From: Lysobacter sp. FW306-1B-D06B
GTDB lineage: Bacteria > Pseudomonadota > Gammaproteobacteria > Xanthomonadales > Xanthomonadaceae
NCBI RefSeq assembly: GCF_038446665.1
Contig: NZ_CP151802.1
Coordinates: 1,364,001-1,428,000 of the forward strand
Direction of reading: 5' to 3'
DNA length: 64,000 bases
Positions 59,738 to 64,000 of the stretch are shown one piece after another (position 1 is the stretch's first letter; the number at the start of each line of letters is the position of its first letter). The translations under genes and the position numbers were made by a program. The notes under the pieces were generated by a model that saw nothing but the letters and a program-made list of their open reading frames with translations, did no database searches and was not told where the DNA came from.

Positions 59738-60430
59738 ATGGCGATGACCTGGAGAGCACGGATGGGCGCGCTGCTGGTGGCGGCCGCGGCCACACTGGGG
59801 TGGGGCACCACCGCCTCGGCGCAGGACTACACCTTCGGCTGGAATCCACGCACGGGCGATGTATGGGTGGACACCTGGTTGTCCGACATGAACCGCTACG
59901 GCGCGCGCTATCGCGATCCGTTCGTCGACGAGATGGTTCGCTACTACGGCGCGCCCCGCGACCTGGTCAACGACCTGCTCGGAGAGCGTCGCTGGGCGCC
60001 GGGCGATGTGTACTTCGCCTGCGCGATCGCCTCGGTGCTCGGCCGTCCGTGCCGCTATGTGGCCGATGTGTGGGAGCGCGACCATGCGCAAGGTTGGGGC
60101 GCCGTCGCGCAGGGACTGGGCATCAAGCCCGGTTCGCCGGAGTTCCACCGGCTGAAGAAGGGCTTCGTTCCCAGCTACGACCGCTGGGGGCGGGGCATCA
60201 CGCTCGACAATGAGCTGTCCCGCGATTTCCCGGGACGTGCGAAGGAGCCCGCCCGGCCGAAAGGCCAGGCCACGGGGACGGCGAAGAAGCACGCTGCGCC
60301 GGCCGGTCAGTCCAATGGACAGGGCAAGGGCAAGGGCAACGGCAACGGGCACGACAGCGGCAAGGCGAAAGGACAGGGCCAGGGCCAGGACAGCGGCAAG
60401 GCGAAGGGCCAGGACAAGGGCAAGGGCTGA
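59738..60430 (+). CDS. Secreted protein with glycine-lysine-asparagine-rich tail
   Basis: The protein has 230 residues from ATG 59738 with AAGGGAG upstream; ATG 59675 is a less likely alternative. Signal peptide to TTASAQ (about residue 29). A conserved-looking core of about 130 residues follows (FGWNPRTGDVWVDTWLSDMNRYG, DPFVDEMVRYYGAP, ERRWAPGDVYFACAIA, WGAVAQGLGIKPGSPEFHRLKKG), then a basic Gly/Lys/Asn-rich tail of about 60 residues with repeated GKAKGQ and DSGK. I recognise no catalytic family. Confidence 0.75.
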   Translation: MAMTWRARMGALLVAAAATLGWGTTASAQDYTFGWNPRTGDVWVDTWLSDMNRYGARYRDPFVDEMVRYYGAPRDLVNDLLGERRWAPGDVYFACAIASVLGRPCRYVADVWERDHAQGWGAVAQGLGIKPGSPEFHRLKKGFVPSYDRWGRGITLDNELSRDFPGRAKEPARPKGQATGTAKKHAAPAGQSNGQGKGKGNGNGHDSGKAKGQGQGQDSGKAKGQDKGKG

Positions 60431-60456
60431 GCCGTCGTGCGGCCTATGATGGCGGC

Positions 60457-60945
60457 ATGAACATCGCCACCCTTCGCATCGTCGATTACGCGCCGCGTTG
60501 GCGCGAAGACTTCGCCCGCCTCAACATCGAATGGCTCGAACGCTGGTTCACGGTCGAGCCGATCGACCGTGAAGTGTTGGGACACCCCGAACGCCACATC
60601 CTCGCCGACGGCGGCCATGTGCTGTTCGCTGTCGACGGGAACGGTCACGCCATCGGCACGGTTGCGCTCAAGCGCGAGTCGGAGGGCGTGTACGAACTGA
60701 CCAAGATGGCCGTCGCCCCCGAGGCGCGCGGTTCCGGTGTGGGCCGCGCCCTGATGCAGGGCGCGCTCGACGCCTTCCGCGCGCGCAACGGCCGCGAGCT
60801 GTTCCTGGAGTCCAGCAGCAAGCTCGGCCCGGCGCTGGCGCTCTACGAGAGCGTGGGCTTCCGCCATCACCCTGCGCCGCGCCCGGGTTCGCACTACGTG
60901 CGGGCCGACGTGTACATGGTGTGGGAACCTGCGGAGCCTCGTTAG
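60457..60945 (+). CDS. GNAT-family N-acetyltransferase
   Basis: A 162-residue protein. The acetyl-CoA site is in MAVAPEARGSGVGRALMQGAL (about residues 87-107, taken as two short motifs), preceded by YELTKM and followed by LESSSKLGPALALYESVGFR, all GNAT hallmarks. Substrate unknown. It converges on the DUF2249 gene on the other strand. Confidence 0.9.
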   Translation: MNIATLRIVDYAPRWREDFARLNIEWLERWFTVEPIDREVLGHPERHILADGGHVLFAVDGNGHAIGTVALKRESEGVYELTKMAVAPEARGSGVGRALMQGALDAFRARNGRELFLESSSKLGPALALYESVGFRHHPAPRPGSHYVRADVYMVWEPAEPR

Positions 60946-60965
60946 GCAGCCGCGCGACTGACCGC

Positions 60966-61205
60966 TCAGGCCGGACTGTCGGTCACGGTGAAGTCGATGA
61001 TCACCACGCCGACCTCCCGCTGCCGGTATTCCACACGGATGCCTTCGCCGTAGCGTTGCGCGATTTGTTGCAGCAGCGGGACCGGATCGTGGTCGTTGAA
61101 GAAGCGCATCGTCTCGCCGGGCGTCAGTGCGTCCAGCGCGCCGAAGATGGAGGCATGGCGGAAGCGCTTGCTGATGCCGCGCGCGTCGAAGGGGTACTGG
61201 TTCAT
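60966..61205 (-). CDS. DUF2249 family protein
   Basis: The protein has 79 residues from ATG 61205. FDARGISKRFRHASIFGALDAL, GETMRFFNDHDPVPLLQQI and YRQREVGVVIIDF match DUF2249 proteins, small sulfur-carrier-like (TusA-fold) proteins found beside denitrification and hemerythrin genes. Its position next to hemN, fnr and norZ fits a role in NO or low-oxygen metabolism. Upstream ATGs at 61232 and 61277 would add unconserved residues. An FNR-like half-site lies at 61263-61276. Confidence 0.78.
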   Translation of the reverse strand: MNQYPFDARGISKRFRHASIFGALDALTPGETMRFFNDHDPVPLLQQIAQRYGEGIRVEYRQREVGVVIIDFTVTDSPA

Positions 61206-61262
61206 CGTCGTGTCATGACTGGTGGAGTGCATGCCATTCGCGCATGACGGCCGGCGGCGCGG

Positions 61263-61276
61263 TATGACATGGGTCA
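61263..61276 (-). promoter_or_regulatory. Weak FNR-like site upstream of the DUF2249 gene
   Basis: On the minus strand the site reads TTGACCCATGTCAT; one half matches TTGAT with a T-to-C change and the other is degenerate. It is centred 64.5 bases upstream of the DUF2249 start. This is a weak match and only suggestive. Confidence 0.4.
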
Positions 61277-61321
61277 AGCCGAACGCGAACAGGTGCGCCA
61301 GGGGTGCATGCGTGCTGCTGC

Positions 61322-61335
61322 TTGATAAAAATCAA
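61322..61335 (+). promoter_or_regulatory. FNR box of hemN (second copy)
   Basis: TTGATAAAAATCAA is a perfect FNR palindrome. Its centre is 42.5 bases upstream of ATG 61371 (33.5 from ATG 61362), so the predicted start point falls at or next to the start codon, as for the other hemN gene. Confidence 0.9.
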
Positions 61336-61370
61336 GGTGGAACCGGCCCGGGCCACGGACGATGCCGGCC

Positions 61371-62771
61371 ATGGTTACCTCGCGTGTTGTCTTCGATCCC
61401 GAGCTGCTCCGGCGCTACGACCGCCCGGGGCCGCGCTACACCTCGTATCCGGCGGCGCCGCAGTTCAAGCCCGGATTCGGCGAAGCGCAGCTGCGCCAGG
61501 CCGCGGCGGCGAGCAACGGCGATCCGATTCCACGCCCGCTGTCGCTCTACGTGCACGTGCCGTTCTGTGCCAGTCCCTGCTTCTACTGCGGGTGCAACCG
61601 GATCATCTCGCGCGACAAGGCACGCGGCGAGACTTACCTGACGCGGCTGTATCGCGAGATCGGACTGGCGTCGGCGATGTTCGATCGCGATCGCGAAGTG
61701 GTGCAGCTGCATTTCGGCGGCGGCACGCCCAACTTCCTGTCAGCCGAGCAACTCGCCGAGGCGGTGGACGTGGTCCGGCATCACTTCCGGTTCGCTGCGC
61801 GTGGCCGGCGCGAGTGCTCGATCGAGCTGGACCCGCGCTTCGTCGATGAAGCCTATGTGCGCGAACTGGCCGCAGCGGGCTTCGACCGCGCCAGCCTGGG
61901 CGTTCAGGACTTCGACCCGGACGTGCAGCAGGCCGTGAACCGCATCCAGGGCGTGGAGGAAACGCTGCGCATCATCGATGCCTGCCGCACGCACGGCTTC
62001 CGCTCGGTGAACGTCGACCTGATCTACGGCCTGCCGCGGCAGACGATGGCCGGGTTCGACCGCACGCTCGACATCACCCTGCGTGCGCGACCCGATCGCC
62101 TGGCGATCTACAGCTACGCGCACCTGCCCACCTTGTTCCGGCCGCAGCGGCAGATCAACGAGGCGGACCTGCCCACGCCGCAGGCCAAACTGGCGCTGTT
62201 GCAGCAGGCGATCGAACGCCTCGGCGAAGCGGGCTACGTCCACATCGGCATGGACCACTTCGCACTGCCGGGCGACGACCTGGCGCTCGCGCAGCGACGC
62301 GGCGAGCTGCACCGCAATTTCATGGGCTATACCACCTGCGCCGACAGCGACCTGCTCGGCCTGGGCGTCAGCGCGATCAGCCACGTCGGCAGCAGCTTCA
62401 GCCAGAATCCACGCGATCTGCCGAGCTGGGAGCGCGCTATCGATGAAGGACGCATGCCGGTGTGGCGCGGCATGCAGCTGGACGACGACGACGTGATCCG
62501 CGCCGACGTCATCCAGCAGCTGATGTGCCTGGGAGAGATCGACGTGACGGCCACCGAGCGCCGCCACGTCATGGACTTCGGCGTCTACTTCGCCCAGGCC
62601 CTGGCGAAGTTGAAGCCGCTGGAAGAAGACGGACTGGTGGAGGTGGGTCCGCATTGCATCCGCGCGACCGAGCGAGGTCGCCTGCTGCTGCGGGTGCTGG
62701 CGTCCTGTTTCGACCGTTACCTCGCGGCACCGCCCGGGGAACGGCCGGCGCCCTTCTCGCGGATGGTGTGA
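61371..62771 (+). CDS. hemN: Oxygen-independent coproporphyrinogen III oxidase (second copy)
   Basis: A 466-residue radical SAM protein. Cys66, Cys70 and Cys73 in PFCASPCFYCGCN, HFGGGTPNFL, VNVDLIYGLPRQT and GMDHFALPGDDLALAQ match HemN, and it is closely similar to the copy at 53866-55260 throughout (about 60 percent or more by eye in the aligned blocks). ATG 61362 would add three residues. A perfect FNR box precedes it. The gene is followed 12 bases later by the second FNR gene, so the two are likely co-transcribed. Two copies may divide heme synthesis by oxygen level. Confidence 0.93.
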   Translation: MVTSRVVFDPELLRRYDRPGPRYTSYPAAPQFKPGFGEAQLRQAAAASNGDPIPRPLSLYVHVPFCASPCFYCGCNRIISRDKARGETYLTRLYREIGLASAMFDRDREVVQLHFGGGTPNFLSAEQLAEAVDVVRHHFRFAARGRRECSIELDPRFVDEAYVRELAAAGFDRASLGVQDFDPDVQQAVNRIQGVEETLRIIDACRTHGFRSVNVDLIYGLPRQTMAGFDRTLDITLRARPDRLAIYSYAHLPTLFRPQRQINEADLPTPQAKLALLQQAIERLGEAGYVHIGMDHFALPGDDLALAQRRGELHRNFMGYTTCADSDLLGLGVSAISHVGSSFSQNPRDLPSWERAIDEGRMPVWRGMQLDDDDVIRADVIQQLMCLGEIDVTATERRHVMDFGVYFAQALAKLKPLEEDGLVEVGPHCIRATERGRLLLRVLASCFDRYLAAPPGERPAPFSRMV

Positions 62772-62783
62772 GCGAGCGGCCGC

Positions 62784-63539
62784 ATGAATCAGGGCATCGT
62801 GTTTCCGCGCACCGACGCCTCGGTGCTCGCGGACGACGGCGACACATTTCACTTCTGCTCGACCTGCGCCTTCTCGCAGGCCTGTCTGTCCGAGGGCATG
62901 GACAAGGCGGCGCTGCAGGATCTGCACGTGCTGGTCGAACACATCGGTCCGCTGCATCCGGGCGAACACGTTTTTCGTGAAGGCGACGGGTTCGGCGCGA
63001 TCGCCGCGGTTCGCGCAGGCACGGTCAAGACTTACATGGTGGATGCCGACGGCCGCGAGCAGGTGCTGGGTTTCCATCTGCCCGGCGAGGTGATCGGCCT
63101 CAACGCCATCCACGACGACCGCTACCCGTGCAACGCGGTGGCGCTGGACACGGTGATGCTGTGCCGGTTCTCGTTCCCGCGCATCGCGACGCTGGCCGCG
63201 CGGCTTCCCAATCTGCAGCGCCATCTGTTCCGCCTGATGAGCCGCGACATCGGCGTGGCCTCCCTGTTCGCGGGCGACCATTCGGCCGACCAGCGCATGG
63301 CGGCGTTCCTGATCGGTCTGTCGCGGCGCCTGGCGCAACGCGGGTTCTCGCCGCGGCGATTCCAGCTGACGATGTCGCGCACCGACATCGCCAACTACCT
63401 GCGCCAGGCGCCGGAGACCGTCAGCCGCGTGCTGCGGCGGTTCGAGCGCGACGGCCTGGTGCAGATCAAGCACCGCGACGTGGAAATCCTCGACATGCCC
63501 CGCCTGGAGGCGATGGCGCGGGCCGTGCTACGGCACTGA
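62784..63539 (+). CDS. FNR-type transcriptional regulator (second copy)
   Basis: A 251-residue CRP/FNR protein. Cys25, Cys28 and Cys34 in FCSTCAFSQACL and Cys126 in VMLCRFSF match the FNR cluster ligand spacing. The recognition helix has ETVSR in SRTDIANYLRQAPETVSRVL, the FNR DNA-specificity signature. It lies between hemN and norZ, and may serve NO and oxygen respiration genes. It differs clearly from the first copy (41958-42722), but shares the main motifs. No FNR box lies directly upstream of it, so it may be read from the hemN promoter. Confidence 0.88.
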   Translation: MNQGIVFPRTDASVLADDGDTFHFCSTCAFSQACLSEGMDKAALQDLHVLVEHIGPLHPGEHVFREGDGFGAIAAVRAGTVKTYMVDADGREQVLGFHLPGEVIGLNAIHDDRYPCNAVALDTVMLCRFSFPRIATLAARLPNLQRHLFRLMSRDIGVASLFAGDHSADQRMAAFLIGLSRRLAQRGFSPRRFQLTMSRTDIANYLRQAPETVSRVLRRFERDGLVQIKHRDVEILDMPRLEAMARAVLRH

Positions 63540-63575
63540 TGCGGTGTCGAGTCGTGTCAATCAGATCGTTTCGCC

Positions 63576-63589
63576 TTGACATAAATCAT
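63576..63589 (+). promoter_or_regulatory. FNR-like site of norZ
   Basis: TTGACATAAATCAT is an FNR-like palindrome with one change in each half-site. It is centred 62.5 bases upstream of the norZ ATG; the predicted start point is near 63624, in keeping with a short leader. Dnr/Nnr-type regulators use nearly the same sequence, so the binding protein could be any FNR-family member. Confidence 0.7.
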
Positions 63590-63644
63590 GGAGGCGGGTG
63601 GTCACCCGGCCGGAAGATGCCTGCGCATTCACAGGAGCGCAGAC

Positions 63645-64000
63645 ATGACTTCCACTCGCAAGCTTTGGGCAGGCCTGGCGGTCCTGCTCATCGCCTCGTT
63701 CGCCGTCCTGCTATGGGTCGGTAGCGAGATCCACCGCCAGGCACCGCCGATGCCCGAGCGGGTCGTCGGACCGACCGGCGAAGTCGTCTTCACCCGCCAG
63801 GACATCCAGACGGGCCGGCAGGTGTGGCAATCGATCGGCGGCCAGCAACTGGGTTCCATCTGGGGCCACGGCGGCTACGTCGCGCCGGACTGGAGCGCCG
63901 ACTGGCTGCACCGCGAAGCCGAAGCCCTCCTGGACGGCTGGGCGCGTCGCGAGGACGGCGTCGACAGTTACCGCAAGCTTGGCCCGGACACCCAGGCCGC
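63645..64000 (+). CDS. norZ: Quinol-type nitric oxide reductase, N-terminal part (partial)
   Basis: The window ends inside this gene after 118 codons. The N-terminus has one membrane segment (LWAGLAVLLIASFAVLLWVG) and the periplasmic extension EIHRQAPPMPERVVGPTGEVV, RQDIQTGRQVWQSIGGQQLGSIWGHGGYVAPDWSADWLHREA. The GQQLGSIWGHGGYVAPDW block is diagnostic of quinol-dependent NorZ (qNOR), where the cytochrome c part is replaced by this extension. It would reduce NO to N2O. ATG 63645 follows CAGGAG. An FNR-like site lies upstream. Confidence 0.93.
   Translation, partial: MTSTRKLWAGLAVLLIASFAVLLWVGSEIHRQAPPMPERVVGPTGEVVFTRQDIQTGRQVWQSIGGQQLGSIWGHGGYVAPDWSADWLHREAEALLDGWARREDGVDSYRKLGPDTQA

Noticed and set aside
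1..64000. CRISPR array, tRNA, rRNA, insertion sequence, prophage.
   Set aside because: I found no regularly spaced direct repeats, RNA gene signatures, transposase or phage genes on reading the window; a computed scan would be needed to exclude small RNA genes.

Overview
The window is a high-GC segment of a gammaproteobacterial chromosome, most likely a Lysobacter- or Xanthomonas-like member of the Xanthomonadaceae. The pointers are a TonB receptor of the Xanthomonas/Caulobacter type, operators resembling the xyl-box known from those genera, many small inverted repeats of the form TTCCCGC-N4-GCGGGAA, and dense gene packing with ATGA/GTGA overlaps. No rRNA, tRNA, CRISPR array or insertion sequence was recognised.

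Positions 1-28.8 kb are a glucuronoxylan utilisation locus. A plus-strand block holds the end of a GH67 alpha-glucuronidase, an SGNH acetylesterase, a ManD-type mannonate dehydratase, a GH43 and a PA14-containing GH3 beta-xylosidase, and fructuronate reductase. A minus-strand block, read from about 22.0 kb down to 10.0 kb, holds a hexuronate MFS transporter, GH10 xylanase, GH115 alpha-glucuronidase, glucuronate isomerase, a GH2 enzyme, a second GH10 and an SMP-30 lipoprotein. A second plus-strand block (22.4-28.8 kb) holds a TonB-dependent receptor, a GPH symporter, a second GH43 and an aldose 1-epimerase. Two LacI-type palindromes, TGGTAGCGCTATCA and ATGGTAGCGCTACCAT, lie in the divergent region at 22.0-22.4 kb. 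Together the genes would deacetylate, cut and import glucuronoxylan fragments, remove methylglucuronate, release xylose, and convert glucuronate through fructuronate and mannonate to 2-keto-3-deoxygluconate.

Positions 28.8-41.7 kb are a mixed region: an isolated motA-motB pair, dodecin, an OmpR-type response regulator with no adjacent kinase, a lipocalin, a short-form 6-phosphogluconate dehydrogenase, an AmiD-like amidase lipoprotein, an APC-family permease, a small outer-membrane barrel and several conserved or unknown small proteins. Two of these small secreted proteins share a two-cysteine motif.

Positions 41.9-53.8 kb are a microaerobic respiration module: an FNR protein, then on the minus strand a complete cbb3 oxidase set (ccoNOQP, ccoGHIS) with a TauE/SafE-family protein and three small membrane proteins of unclear role. 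A perfect FNR box precedes ccoN. A MocR-type regulator follows, with two direct repeats in its upstream region.

Positions 53.8-64 kb hold two hemN paralogues, each with its own FNR box, a lytic transglycosylase, small exported proteins, a HAD hydrolase, a GNAT acetyltransferase, a DUF2249 protein, a second FNR-type regulator and the start of a quinol-type nitric oxide reductase with an FNR-like site. This half of the window therefore looks like an FNR-controlled low-oxygen and NO respiration island.
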